A stretch of 49,994 bases of DNA. It comes from a virus. The stretch lies in IMG/VR virus record IMGVR_UViG_3300048591_000787, positions 1-49,994 of that record. One strand, written 5' to 3'. This document shows positions 38,360-47,234 of this stretch, in pieces; positions within the stretch are counted from its first letter, which is position 1, and each line of letters starts with the position of its first letter. Position numbers and translations under genes: made by a program. Below the pieces are notes generated by a model, which saw nothing but the letters and a program-made list of their open reading frames with translations, searched no databases and was not told where the DNA came from.

Positions 38360-40207
38360 ATGACCGTGTTCACAGTGCCGAACGAGGCGTCTGCCACATA
38401 CGGGCCCCAAGCCGAATTAGACGCGCAGGATTTCGCAGCGTTGTCCTATGCGCTGTCCGGCTCGAGTGTGGTGGGTATCGGCTGTCAGGTGACTCCTGGG
38501 AACACCGGCGTGGACCGGTCACTTGTTGTGAGCGCCGGGCGGGTGTCGATCGGGGGGGCGGGTGCGGTCGAGATTTCTAAGACCACGTTCGCGTCCGGAT
38601 CGGTGACTGCAGATGGCACACATCCGCGGTGGGTGCTTGTCGTGTCTGACGGTACGACCGTGGCACTGAATGTGGGGACTGCCGCAGCGGCGCCCGTGTT
38701 TCCCACCATCACAGCGTTCACGGTGCTGCTCGCTGCCGTGTACGTCCCTGCCAACGCTGCTTCGATCACATCAGCGAACATCATCGACAAAACAGCGATG
38801 GCATCGTTGACTTGGCAGATGCCGGCCCAGGCTCGTGTTCCTGCACGCCAAACGTCCGCAACGTTCCGGCGTGGCACGTTCGCAGCTCACGGCCCGCCAG
38901 GATCGAACGGTGCCGTGCTCACGAATGGCGTGGAATCGACACTTTTCGATTCAGGTGACACGGCCAAGGGCGGGTTCAGTGGCCTCACATCCTCGCCCGG
39001 CCAGGTGAAGCGTATAGCGCTATTCGTGCTGACATCCGGGGCGAACGACGAATGGACCGCCATCGAACTCCCCCGGCTGAAGATCTACTACGACGGGAAC
39101 ACGACGGCTGATATTGATATGCCGCTTCGCCGGTGGTGCGGGACGACAGGCCTGACTTCGACCGATGTGGTCCCGGATGTCCGGCACCCACTGTGGACGG
39201 TGTACAGCAAGAACGACAGTGGGTTTGGGGGCCGGTTGCTCTCGTTCACCCTGCACCTGCCGATCCCTTTCTCCACGCGCTGCAAGGTGACCTTTACCCC
39301 GATCACGGGAGTTGACCCACTCATGTGCTGGTCGTTGGTCGATTACGTCGTTGGCGACAGCGAAGGGTTCGGGGATCGCAAACTGCGTACCATCTGGTGG
39401 GATCACGGTTCCGAGTCATCTTCGGGGGACCGCGCCGGGACGAACGACACGACGGGTCGCAACGATCAGACAGAGGTGTCCGTCGGTGAATATCACTGGT
39501 GGGATTCCGGGTGGGGGTCCCGTTTGTATGGCTCGCTCACAAGTGGTGCTACGACGGTTGAGGTCTACAACGGCCCCGCGTTCACGCGCAACCTGCCCGT
39601 CGGCGTGAAAGATCCGCGGACGGGCACGGCGATCACAAACACGACGACGGCGCTCGCCCCCGATTGCTACGCCATGATCGACTCCGAGGTCGTGAAGATC
39701 ACTGCAATCTCGGGTAACACTCTGACGGTCCAACGGGGCCAGACTCATCCGATTACGGGTGCGGCCACGACGGCGACATCTCACGCCGATCAGGCGATGC
39801 TGAAGCGGATCGTCGGGCCAACCAAGGTTGAGCTGTGGCAACTCGGCCTCTCATCTGTCGGATCTACCGCGTCGTTCATGGAGGGTCCGATCGGCCTGTT
39901 TTGCGACGCGGATTCGGCGCCCCTTTCCGGTGGGCAGCTCCCGACGCTTGGGTCTGGTGGTACCGAAGACTTCTTTGGGGTCGGCTGGTACGCTCTTTCG
40001 GCCAACAACGCGTCCGATACGGGTAACCCCGAGCACGGATGCCACCATCAGAGACCGTGGACCGCCTGCTTCTACCGATGGTTCAACCGTGTGTGGGCTG
40101 ACGATTGCCTAGCACTAACGTCCCAGAACGGCGAGTCGGGGCAAGGGTCAGGCCCCCCGGGGTCCACGTATACGGGCTCCACGTTGTGGGTCTACACGCC
40201 TCACTGA
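38360..40207 (+). CDS. Tail-fibre protein with DUF2961/GH172-like glycoside hydrolase domain, 615 aa
   Basis: N-terminal ~155 residues repeat the attachment module of the preceding gene (VPNEASATYGPQAELDAQDF, QVTPGNTGVDRSLVV). Residues ~200-300 and ~490-600 resemble DUF2961/GH172: LKIYYDGNTTADIDMPL, LSFTLHLPIPFSTRCKVTF, SFMEGPIGLFCD, GGTEDFFGVGWYAL and a late PWTACFYRWF. Glu508 and Glu536 are candidate catalytic residues. A beta domain (about 395-480, IDSEVVKITAISGNTLTVQRG in part) is inserted. Some GH172 enzymes cleave D-arabinofuranosides of the mycobacterial wall. A wall-polysaccharide depolymerase on the tail is a strong hypothesis. Confidence 0.65.
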   Translation: MTVFTVPNEASATYGPQAELDAQDFAALSYALSGSSVVGIGCQVTPGNTGVDRSLVVSAGRVSIGGAGAVEISKTTFASGSVTADGTHPRWVLVVSDGTTVALNVGTAAAAPVFPTITAFTVLLAAVYVPANAASITSANIIDKTAMASLTWQMPAQARVPARQTSATFRRGTFAAHGPPGSNGAVLTNGVESTLFDSGDTAKGGFSGLTSSPGQVKRIALFVLTSGANDEWTAIELPRLKIYYDGNTTADIDMPLRRWCGTTGLTSTDVVPDVRHPLWTVYSKNDSGFGGRLLSFTLHLPIPFSTRCKVTFTPITGVDPLMCWSLVDYVVGDSEGFGDRKLRTIWWDHGSESSSGDRAGTNDTTGRNDQTEVSVGEYHWWDSGWGSRLYGSLTSGATTVEVYNGPAFTRNLPVGVKDPRTGTAITNTTTALAPDCYAMIDSEVVKITAISGNTLTVQRGQTHPITGAATTATSHADQAMLKRIVGPTKVELWQLGLSSVGSTASFMEGPIGLFCDADSAPLSGGQLPTLGSGGTEDFFGVGWYALSANNASDTGNPEHGCHHQRPWTACFYRWFNRVWADDCLALTSQNGESGQGSGPPGSTYTGSTLWVYTPH

Positions 40208-40219
40208 AAGGATCATCCC

Positions 40220-40690
40220 TTGGCAGCGATCAGCTACACGACACCGGGCACGCCATCCACAATACTGTCGTCGGCGTCGACCGGCCTGGCGAACAACGCC
40301 TACGCCGGGTCCGGGACTGCGTCCGTGACCGTCACGGCGTCCAACAACAAAACAACTCCGAAGCTGTTCGGCTGGTTCGAATTGTACGTGCACGACTTTG
40401 GGGGGACCCCCACCGACGGCGGATTTGTGACGCTGTTCCTCGCCACGTCCAACGATGGCACGACGTACGCTGACGGGCACGACGGATCTGTGGCGCCAGC
40501 GCTGGAACTGGCCGTGGGCACGTTCACGCTCCGTAACGTTGACGCGCCGCAGCGGCTGCATTTGTGGAACATTCCGCTACCGCCATTGCACTTCAAGCCG
40601 GTGTTGCTGAATAAGGCGGGCCAAACTCTAGTCGGGAATGGGACAGCCACCACGCTAGCCGTGGCGACTTACGACTATCAGGTGATCTAG
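40220..40690 (+). CDS. Tail/fibre accessory protein, 156 aa
   Basis: TTG at 40220 follows AAGGA. Ser/Thr/Ala-rich and beta-rich: STILSSASTGLANNAYAGSG, KLFGWFELYVHDFGGTP, GTTYADGHDGSVAPALELAV. Ends in a TAGTG overlap with the giant gene. It could form a capping or coat layer of the fibre; function unknown. Confidence 0.6.
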   Translation: MAAISYTTPGTPSTILSSASTGLANNAYAGSGTASVTVTASNNKTTPKLFGWFELYVHDFGGTPTDGGFVTLFLATSNDGTTYADGHDGSVAPALELAVGTFTLRNVDAPQRLHLWNIPLPPLHFKPVLLNKAGQTLVGNGTATTLAVATYDYQVI

Positions 40691-43600
40691 TGCTGCTGGA
40701 CCCGTCTAGGCGGTATGTCTCGCCGGGGGTGCTTCTCCGGCCCGACTGGGCCTCCAGTCTTACCGCCGATCTGGTCTTTGCGCTCGTCGGTAAGCGCGAG
40801 CTACTGACTGGCGCGTGTCTACTTCCGGCGCCTAACTCGCCAGGTCGCACAGCCGACCGCAATTTGGGGTACCCGCAGCACAGGGGCCACGTCATCGCCG
40901 ACGGTACGTCATCCCCGGCAACGACCAATTCGGGGTGGTTCCTGCCGGGGTATATGCGCGGCACGACGCTGAGTACTACCCCGTTCCGGCGACTTGCCGG
41001 GTCGACCGACTACACCGTGTTCGTGTCTGCGCGGTTTGGGACCGCCGCCAGTTACGGCAAAGTGCTGTCGTTCTGGCACGACCAATCAGACACGTCGGCG
41101 CAGCCTTACGTGACATTCTCCCTAGGTTCCGGCGGCTCCAATCTGGGCGACTTTGAACATAGTTGGTCTGACACGACGGGCAATATCCAGTCGTCGTATT
41201 CCCCATGGGGGACCCCGATCGTATGGGACCAAGGTGTACGGGCGGACACGACCTACGCCTTCACGCGATCATCTGGCACTTTCAAGTGGTTCCGTAACGG
41301 CGTCCAATTCGGGGCGGACATTACTGGGCAGTCCACGACCCCGGTGGGGTTTCGTGCGCTGACAGAGAACCCCGCCATCGGCATCCGCTCGCCTAATGCG
41401 GGCAGTGAGATGGTGTCGGGCGAGATGCCGGTAATTCTCGTGTGGAATCGGGTACTAACACCCGCCGAGATCCAGAGACTACACATCGACCCGCTGGCAT
41501 TCGTGGACACGCGGCCGCGGTTCCTTGGCCAGAATATGGCCGGGGTGCCGGTGACCATTTCGCCTAGTCTGTTCGTCAGCGCCACGGCCACATTCCCGAC
41601 GCCGGTGGTTCGTTTTGGCGGTTTCGCCGCGCCGTTCACTGTGCGTGTCTCGGCCGTGCGCGGCGGTCATCGGCTGCGCGGGGAGGGGTCCACCCCCGCG
41701 ACCCCTTCAGCGTTCACCTCGACCGCAACCTTCCCGACACCGACCGTCGCGCAGACCGTCACCCCCGCGGCGTTCGCGAACGGGTCGAGTTTCCCGACAC
41801 CGACTGTCGCGCAGACGATCACCCCCGCGGCGTTCACCTCGACCGCAACCTTCCCGACACCGACCGTCGCGCAGACGATCACCCCCGCGGCGTTCGCGAA
41901 CGGGTCGAGTTTCCCGACACCGACCGTGACCGTCGCGGGAGACACGTCGGTCGGCGTGTGGGAGATGCTGCCCATCCGCACCGAAGCCGAGCGTGCGGGC
42001 GGTGTGATCGGCGGTGAAGGGAAGCAGCATCCCCGCTCGATCGCTGTCGCACCATCCGACTCGGATGTCATCTGGCTTACCCATGACATCGGCGGTGTGT
42101 GGCGGTCCGCTGACGCCGGACGGTCATGGCAGAAGTGCCCGTGTCGGGGCATGCCGTTGTTGGCGATGGCGTCGATCGCTGTCGACCCGACCGACCCTGA
42201 CATCGCCCTCGTCATAGCGAACCACACCGTGCAGACACTCATGCCCGACAACCTCCAGGGCATCTATCGCACCGTCGACGGTGGCGACACATGGGCGCTG
42301 GTGCAGGCCACGATCGCTGACGCCGCCCAGTCGGAGACAGGCACCGGGTTCTCGCGCGAGGCCCAGTCGAACATCATCTGGGCAGACAGCAAGTGGTGGG
42401 CGTTCATCGACGGCTCCTCCGGTACGGTCTGGTCGTCGACGAACGGCACCTCTTGGACGGAACACACGGCGACGGGTATCACGGGCTGGGGGAACGTGTA
42501 CACGGTCGTGCCCGGGAGCACGAACGAGCTGCTTGTCGCGACCGGTGGCGGGCTGAAGAAGTGGAACACGTCCACCACCTCCTTTTCGTCTGTGGCCTCC
42601 CCGGGCGGGTCGCTGTGCTTGTGGATCGCTCGCGACCCGAACACTGCGGGCCGCTATTGGGTGGTGAAAGCCGCCGGGGAGAACAACTCGATCAACTCCG
42701 CGGTGTACCGCACTGACGATTACGGGTCGTCCTGGTCCTCTGCGGTGACGACCGCTCACGGCACAGGCACCCGATCCGTGCACGCGATCGATACCGGGAC
42801 GTCCACACGGCTCCTTACCCTCGCGAACGACGACGTGACCGGATCGGCTAAGTACGCCAGATGGTCTGACGATGTTGGTTCGACGTCGCCGACGTGGACG
42901 CAATGTAATGTGCGGGGTCGTCTCGGGACGGTCGAGGGCGACTTCGGAAAAGGCTGGCTGCTGTCCGGCGGCGCTGCTGCCACGTCGCATCCCGGGTCGG
43001 CGGTGTTCACCGGTACGACAGGCGTAGCGTTTTCTGAGGCAACGATCCTCCGCTCGACGGACGGCGGGAAATCATGGCGCTGGTCTGCTACCGGCTGGGG
43101 TGGGATGGCAGGCACCGGCTACGCCGGATCTGGTCTGCACTTCGACGGTGACACCGTGTCGCTCATGTTGCAGGACACCGGGTGGATCCGCTCAACGGAT
43201 GGCGGGGCGTCGTGGCGCGAGTATGACAAGCCTGCGGCCACTTACGGCGGAGCGAATCTGTACTCGGCGCTGTTCGATTCGGTGGGGGTGGTCGCAACCT
43301 CCGGCGAGAACTCAAAGGGTGTGTTCCGTCAGACGTGGACCACCGAGCCGGATGAGAACGCCTGGGTGGACATCACTCCAGGGTCGACCGCCCGCAACTA
43401 CCACCATCTGACGTTGCGAGGCGGCAGATGGTTCGTCGGCGGGTTCCGCACCCCGACAGCCGGGAAGACGTCGGCGACGTTGACGTCTGGTGACTGGTCG
43501 GGGATGCCCGTCGGCAGCTCCCCCTACTACGGGGAGCTGGTCGACTCGACCGACACCGAATTGTGGGCGCTTCGCACCTACGACGCGGGGACGGAACCGG

Positions 43601-45729
43601 CCACCCTGTACCGCAAGGTGTGGTGCACGACGACGATGGACGGCTCGACGTGGTCTGCTGCTTCTGCTTTCAACGTGATCGAGCGTGACGCCTACTTCCG
43701 GTCCCGGCCGGTGTTCGCCGCCACCGGAGCGTCCACGTTCATCGCTCCCTGCAACCGTGCGGGTGATTCGGGGAGCCTTCCCGCCGATCTCGGCGTCTAC
43801 ACGTTCACCGGTTCCGCTGGGGCGATCACCCCAACTACCCGACTCGGAGTCATCGAGGCGTTCGAGGCGGACAATGGCGCTCTGCCGTGGAACTACCCGA
43901 CGTACATCGCGATCGATCCCTCTGACACGGACGTGATCTATGTGGCGTTCGACGCCGTGAACGTCGACGTCATCTACCGCTCCGTGAACGGCGGGGCGTC
44001 ATGGGAGAATGTGTCGTCCGGATACCCGATCGGCGCGGTGCGAATGATGCGGGTGCACCCCGACACCGGCGATCTGTGGGTGTCAGGGATGCACGGCAAC
44101 TGGATCCTCCCCGGTCCGGTACCGGTCGGGTCGCTCACCGAGGCATCCACCGTGTCCGGCCCGGTGACGGTCGGCTACGCCGATGTGATCGACCAGCCCA
44201 CCGTGCTGCAAACCGCGTCCTCTCAGGGGGGTGTGAGCCCGGCGGCGATCACTCTGACGGACACGACGGTAGGGTCAACGCTGATCGCTGTGGTGCGGGC
44301 GTCGTCGACGGTGACGGTCGGTGCCCCGGCGGGGTGGACGGAGGGCGGGGCGTACTCCCCATCGAACCCTCAGCTCAAAGTGTTCTACCGGACCGCTACC
44401 GGAGACGGCTCCGACAACTTCTCGGCGACGCTGTCGGGTGCCGGGCAGTGGAACGTGCAGGTGATCGAAGCGACCGGGATCGCCGCCGCACCTTCCGACA
44501 CGGAGAACTCCACATCGTCCGGTGAAGTCGCATCCCCGGTGGATGTGACCAGGGCGGGCACCACTTCCGCCGGACTGGTCGTGATCGCAGCCGCCACGAA
44601 CGTCGGCAGCAACCCGACGATGGAAGGGTGTGCCGTCTCTGCCCTCGACGGCAACGGAGTTTACGGGCTCGCCTCCCAGGCCGGGATGGGGTCAGCGGTC
44701 TACTCGATGGTCGCCTACCGGGTGCAGACCGATGCCGTCGGCGCAGGCGAGGTGTCGGCCCGTCTGTCGTGGACGAACGCGGACACTTACCAGGTGAACG
44801 CGATGGCGTTGATCTGGCCGTTGTCGTCGGCCCCGGTTCAGGCAACCGTTCTTGCTAACGTCAATGTGTTTGGCTCCGCAACTGTACATCAAGCGATGCC
44901 AGCAAGTTCCACTACATCCATCAATACATTTGGTATACTCGCCGTTCATCAAATTGTTGATGTTGTTGCCATTACGCCTACAAATGCATTAGGGACCGTT
45001 GATTCTCATCAAGATGTGTCTGTCAACGCATTAGTCAATGCAACGTCATTTGGTTCTGTAATCGTCAACCAAACAATCCCGATTACAGTAATTACTTCGG
45101 ACGTTACCATTCCCATCCCAACAGTAGATGGTACTATTGTTCGCAGTGCAGATGCCATTACACATTCTAATACTCTAGGAGTACCAACTGTTCACCAAAC
45201 CGTGGAGATAACGGCTGTTACATCATCTGGTGCCTTCGGTGTTGCAAGCATTGGACAGATCATTGCAACAGATGGCGTTATTGCATCCCACACCCTTCCA
45301 GAGCCCATCGTTCATCAACAGGTATCGGTTGTTGGTGTTGTCAATAGCACTGTGTTTGGTACACATGATCTAGACGTGTCTGGGGTAGTTGAACCAACCG
45401 GGGTGGCAAATACTAATACTGTTGGCACTCCTACAATCCATCAAACTGTTCCGGTGATGGGCTTGGATAATGAGAATACTGTTGGGGCTCCTGCCTTTAA
45501 TCAGCAGATTTCCGTTACAGGAACATCTTCCAGCAATACATTTGGGACTGCAATCATTGGCCTAGGGGTAAGTGTTATTGGGGGGCCTTCCGTAAATGCC
45601 ATAGGAACAGTTCTGATTCACCAATCATTGCCGATTGGTGGGGTGGTTGGAAGTAATGTGTTTGGACTTCCCTATATTCCTGATGACCAAACAGAAAACT
45701 TCTTTTTCTTCTTCTTGGCAGGGTACTAA
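40690..45729 (+). CDS. Giant chimeric tail protein: LamG-like + Asp-box propeller + carbohydrate-binding-like + repeats, 1679 aa
   Basis: Residues ~1-275 look like a LamG/concanavalin-like domain (ADTTYAFTRSSGTFKWFRNG, VLVWNRVLTPAEIQRL without the first V). ~338-417 are 20-aa repeats (TPAAFANGSSFPTPTVAQTI). ~437-1150 hold many Asp-box (BNR) motifs such as SADAGRSW, TVDGGDTW, STDGGKSW, STDGGASW, SVNGGASW, i.e. a sialidase-like beta-propeller. ~1174-1380 is another beta domain (VGAPAGWTEGG, VFYRTATGDGSDNF). ~1384-1667 is about 14 repeats near 20 aa (NTFGT..VHQTV) and the end is FFFFFLAGY. Base composition turns from GC-rich to AT-rich near residue 1383. Confidence 0.75.
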   Translation: MLLDPSRRYVSPGVLLRPDWASSLTADLVFALVGKRELLTGACLLPAPNSPGRTADRNLGYPQHRGHVIADGTSSPATTNSGWFLPGYMRGTTLSTTPFRRLAGSTDYTVFVSARFGTAASYGKVLSFWHDQSDTSAQPYVTFSLGSGGSNLGDFEHSWSDTTGNIQSSYSPWGTPIVWDQGVRADTTYAFTRSSGTFKWFRNGVQFGADITGQSTTPVGFRALTENPAIGIRSPNAGSEMVSGEMPVILVWNRVLTPAEIQRLHIDPLAFVDTRPRFLGQNMAGVPVTISPSLFVSATATFPTPVVRFGGFAAPFTVRVSAVRGGHRLRGEGSTPATPSAFTSTATFPTPTVAQTVTPAAFANGSSFPTPTVAQTITPAAFTSTATFPTPTVAQTITPAAFANGSSFPTPTVTVAGDTSVGVWEMLPIRTEAERAGGVIGGEGKQHPRSIAVAPSDSDVIWLTHDIGGVWRSADAGRSWQKCPCRGMPLLAMASIAVDPTDPDIALVIANHTVQTLMPDNLQGIYRTVDGGDTWALVQATIADAAQSETGTGFSREAQSNIIWADSKWWAFIDGSSGTVWSSTNGTSWTEHTATGITGWGNVYTVVPGSTNELLVATGGGLKKWNTSTTSFSSVASPGGSLCLWIARDPNTAGRYWVVKAAGENNSINSAVYRTDDYGSSWSSAVTTAHGTGTRSVHAIDTGTSTRLLTLANDDVTGSAKYARWSDDVGSTSPTWTQCNVRGRLGTVEGDFGKGWLLSGGAAATSHPGSAVFTGTTGVAFSEATILRSTDGGKSWRWSATGWGGMAGTGYAGSGLHFDGDTVSLMLQDTGWIRSTDGGASWREYDKPAATYGGANLYSALFDSVGVVATSGENSKGVFRQTWTTEPDENAWVDITPGSTARNYHHLTLRGGRWFVGGFRTPTAGKTSATLTSGDWSGMPVGSSPYYGELVDSTDTELWALRTYDAGTEPATLYRKVWCTTTMDGSTWSAASAFNVIERDAYFRSRPVFAATGASTFIAPCNRAGDSGSLPADLGVYTFTGSAGAITPTTRLGVIEAFEADNGALPWNYPTYIAIDPSDTDVIYVAFDAVNVDVIYRSVNGGASWENVSSGYPIGAVRMMRVHPDTGDLWVSGMHGNWILPGPVPVGSLTEASTVSGPVTVGYADVIDQPTVLQTASSQGGVSPAAITLTDTTVGSTLIAVVRASSTVTVGAPAGWTEGGAYSPSNPQLKVFYRTATGDGSDNFSATLSGAGQWNVQVIEATGIAAAPSDTENSTSSGEVASPVDVTRAGTTSAGLVVIAAATNVGSNPTMEGCAVSALDGNGVYGLASQAGMGSAVYSMVAYRVQTDAVGAGEVSARLSWTNADTYQVNAMALIWPLSSAPVQATVLANVNVFGSATVHQAMPASSTTSINTFGILAVHQIVDVVAITPTNALGTVDSHQDVSVNALVNATSFGSVIVNQTIPITVITSDVTIPIPTVDGTIVRSADAITHSNTLGVPTVHQTVEITAVTSSGAFGVASIGQIIATDGVIASHTLPEPIVHQQVSVVGVVNSTVFGTHDLDVSGVVEPTGVANTNTVGTPTIHQTVPVMGLDNENTVGAPAFNQQISVTGTSSSNTFGTAIIGLGVSVIGGPSVNAIGTVLIHQSLPIGGVVGSNVFGLPYIPDDQTENFFFFFLAGY
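41701..41940 (+). repeat. Four 60-bp direct repeats in an A-B-A-B order
   Basis: Four consecutive 60-base units (41701, 41761, 41821, 41881) share TTCCCGACACCGAC and flanks; units 1 and 3 (CGTTCACCTCGACCGCAACC) alternate with 2 and 4 (CGTTCGCGAACGGGTCGAGT). Together they form two near-identical 120-bp blocks that encode the 20-aa repeats. Confidence 0.9.
44839..45690 (+). repeat. AT-rich 20-aa coding repeats (about 14 copies)
   Basis: Degenerate ~60-bp units encode the pattern N-T-h-G-x-x-x-h-H-Q-x-h (examples INTFGILAVHQIV, NTVGTPTIHQTV, NTFGTAIIGLGV). They resemble the GC-rich repeats upstream (FPTPTVAQTI) at protein level but not in base composition. Confidence 0.7.
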
Positions 45730-46142
45730 TGGCAAATCACGTTTATCCAAATGGGAAAAAGTACCTAATTGATAATGCAGATGTATGGGGCAGTGATGAT
45801 TGCTGCTTATCGCTGATGACTTCTGGATACACATATAGTCGCACACATACCTCTATGAGTCCAGTAGTTGGACACCGTTTGACAAATGGTAAATCTGGCA
45901 TCCTGCAAAATACTGTTGTGACATACGACGAGAACAATGATCGTTGCATCTTTGAGTCAGATGAAATTGAGATTTCTGGTGTATCTAGTGGACAAACCAT
46001 TATATCTGTAGTGTTGCACACCTATCATGCATCTGATCCAGCACAAGAAGTGCCTCTTGCCTTCTTTGATGGGTTCAACATCACTACAGATGGTGGTAAT
46101 ATTACAGTAACATGTCCGAATAATGAATGGTTTTATATCTGA
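45729..46142 (+). CDS. Tail protein, 137 aa
   Basis: TAATG overlap with the giant gene. Its sequence CLSLMTSGYTYSRTHTS, EISGVSSGQTIISVVLH and GFNITTDGGNITVTCP, NNEWFYI parallels the 36956 protein in the order of strands. AT-rich like the resident genes, so the foreign block ends before it. Function: virion/tail. Confidence 0.6.
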   Translation: MANHVYPNGKKYLIDNADVWGSDDCCLSLMTSGYTYSRTHTSMSPVVGHRLTNGKSGILQNTVVTYDENNDRCIFESDEIEISGVSSGQTIISVVLHTYHASDPAQEVPLAFFDGFNITTDGGNITVTCPNNEWFYI

Positions 46143-46381
46143 TGAGCGCCTCACATATTGTGGCAAAGCGTCGTGACCGTTGTTTGGCGACCATCCTTTC
46201 ATTCAAAGAGGATGAGGTTGATGAATACTTGGATCGGGAACTATCCAACGATCTACGTAAAGTCATACTCGATTCGGTCAATGATGTATGTAGCTTGGCA
46301 ATAGATTTGCTTGATGATGCAAGTATTGTCAACGAAACCTTCTTTGAACGATTAGAAGATTTGTTCAATGGCGAGAGTTAA
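46142..46381 (+). CDS. Hypothetical helical protein, 79 aa
   Basis: ATG at 46142 overlaps the previous stop (TGATG) and is preferred over 46127. Acidic helical (ILSFKEDEVDEYLDRELSND, LRKVILDSVNDVCSLAIDLL). Its end overlaps the next start by 14 bases. Possibly a small tail assembly protein. Confidence 0.55.
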   Translation: MSASHIVAKRRDRCLATILSFKEDEVDEYLDRELSNDLRKVILDSVNDVCSLAIDLLDDASIVNETFFERLEDLFNGES

Positions 46382-47138
46382 CGCCAATCAGCTCTTGGCG
46401 CCAGGTTGGGATCGTGCCATATATGCAGAAATAGTTGCAAATTCAAACAAGGCATTAGCCAAAGAGCTTGGGGGGTACCTCAAATCTCGCGGGCGCCCAA
46501 GTAATGCTATGGCGCCAAAGTTAAAGAGAATTAACGTTAATGTTGGACAGCGCGCTCAAGAGGTTATGGTACAGTCATACTTGGCTCGACCAAGAAAGCG
46601 TCAAGTACCTTCATATCGCCCTGGTACTCGATATTCGTTTGGGCAACTAGAGCGGGCATTGAGATCTGAGTCTAATGTAAGCGCTACATCTACAACTTTG
46701 GGTTTGTTAAATATTTCACATATGGATGAAGCTGCTCCACAGTGGTACAGAATGTCGTTTGGTGTGGGCAAATCTAAGAATTATCATATCCAACCAATGA
46801 AGCACCCAATCAACGGTCGCATTCTAAACACTAGAAATACCAATGTTGGGTGGGGTCCTCGTCCTACGTCCACCTTCAGTCTTCCAGGGAACCGCAAAGG
46901 TCGTTGGTTTGTCTTAGGCAACCCTGGTAGCTGGGGTGCAATTTTTGTTTCCAAAAAGAATGGGATGCCTCCAAGGATAAATCTTAAGATGGATGCTACA
47001 AATTTCGTACAAAAGGGCGTTTCTGAAATAAACAGACTCTATCCCTCTTATTTGATGTCAACAGTTGTTGATTATTTGAAGCCCGGAAAGTCTAGAGACG
47101 CTCTGGCGACCAGGTTGATTGCCAACATTGTGGACTAA
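46368..47138 (+). CDS. Tail completion-like/hypothetical structural protein, 256 aa
   Basis: ATG at 46368. Very basic, with helical N-terminus (WDRAIYAEIVANSNKALAKE), a RKRQVPSYRPGTRYSF segment, a KHPINGRILNTRNTNV loop and C-terminal helices (VQKGVSEINRLYPSYL). Place and basic character resemble HK97 gp10-like neck/tail-completion proteins, but similarity is only of type. Confidence 0.5.
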   Translation: MARVNANQLLAPGWDRAIYAEIVANSNKALAKELGGYLKSRGRPSNAMAPKLKRINVNVGQRAQEVMVQSYLARPRKRQVPSYRPGTRYSFGQLERALRSESNVSATSTTLGLLNISHMDEAAPQWYRMSFGVGKSKNYHIQPMKHPINGRILNTRNTNVGWGPRPTSTFSLPGNRKGRWFVLGNPGSWGAIFVSKKNGMPPRINLKMDATNFVQKGVSEINRLYPSYLMSTVVDYLKPGKSRDALATRLIANIVD

Positions 47139-47187
47139 TATTCAATCATTTTTTGGCAATACCGTTATACCAAGGTACGCATGGCCT

Positions 47188-47222
47188 AGCTACCTGCTGG
47201 GCAAACATCTGCTCTGGTAGCT
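47188..47222 (+). other. Inverted repeat before the tail tube gene
   Basis: AGCTACC (47188-47194) pairs with GGTAGCT (47216-47222), just before the GGAGGT ribosome binding site. May be a leader hairpin or mRNA stabiliser for a highly expressed gene. Confidence 0.4.
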
Positions 47223-47234
47223 CTGGAGGTTCTA

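Noticed and set aside
37431-44952. Many long ORFs on the minus strand or alternative frames inside the GC-rich block
   Set aside because: They are shadow frames produced by high GC and few stop codons. Their products are rich in Arg, Pro and His with no motifs and they overlap better-supported + strand genes.
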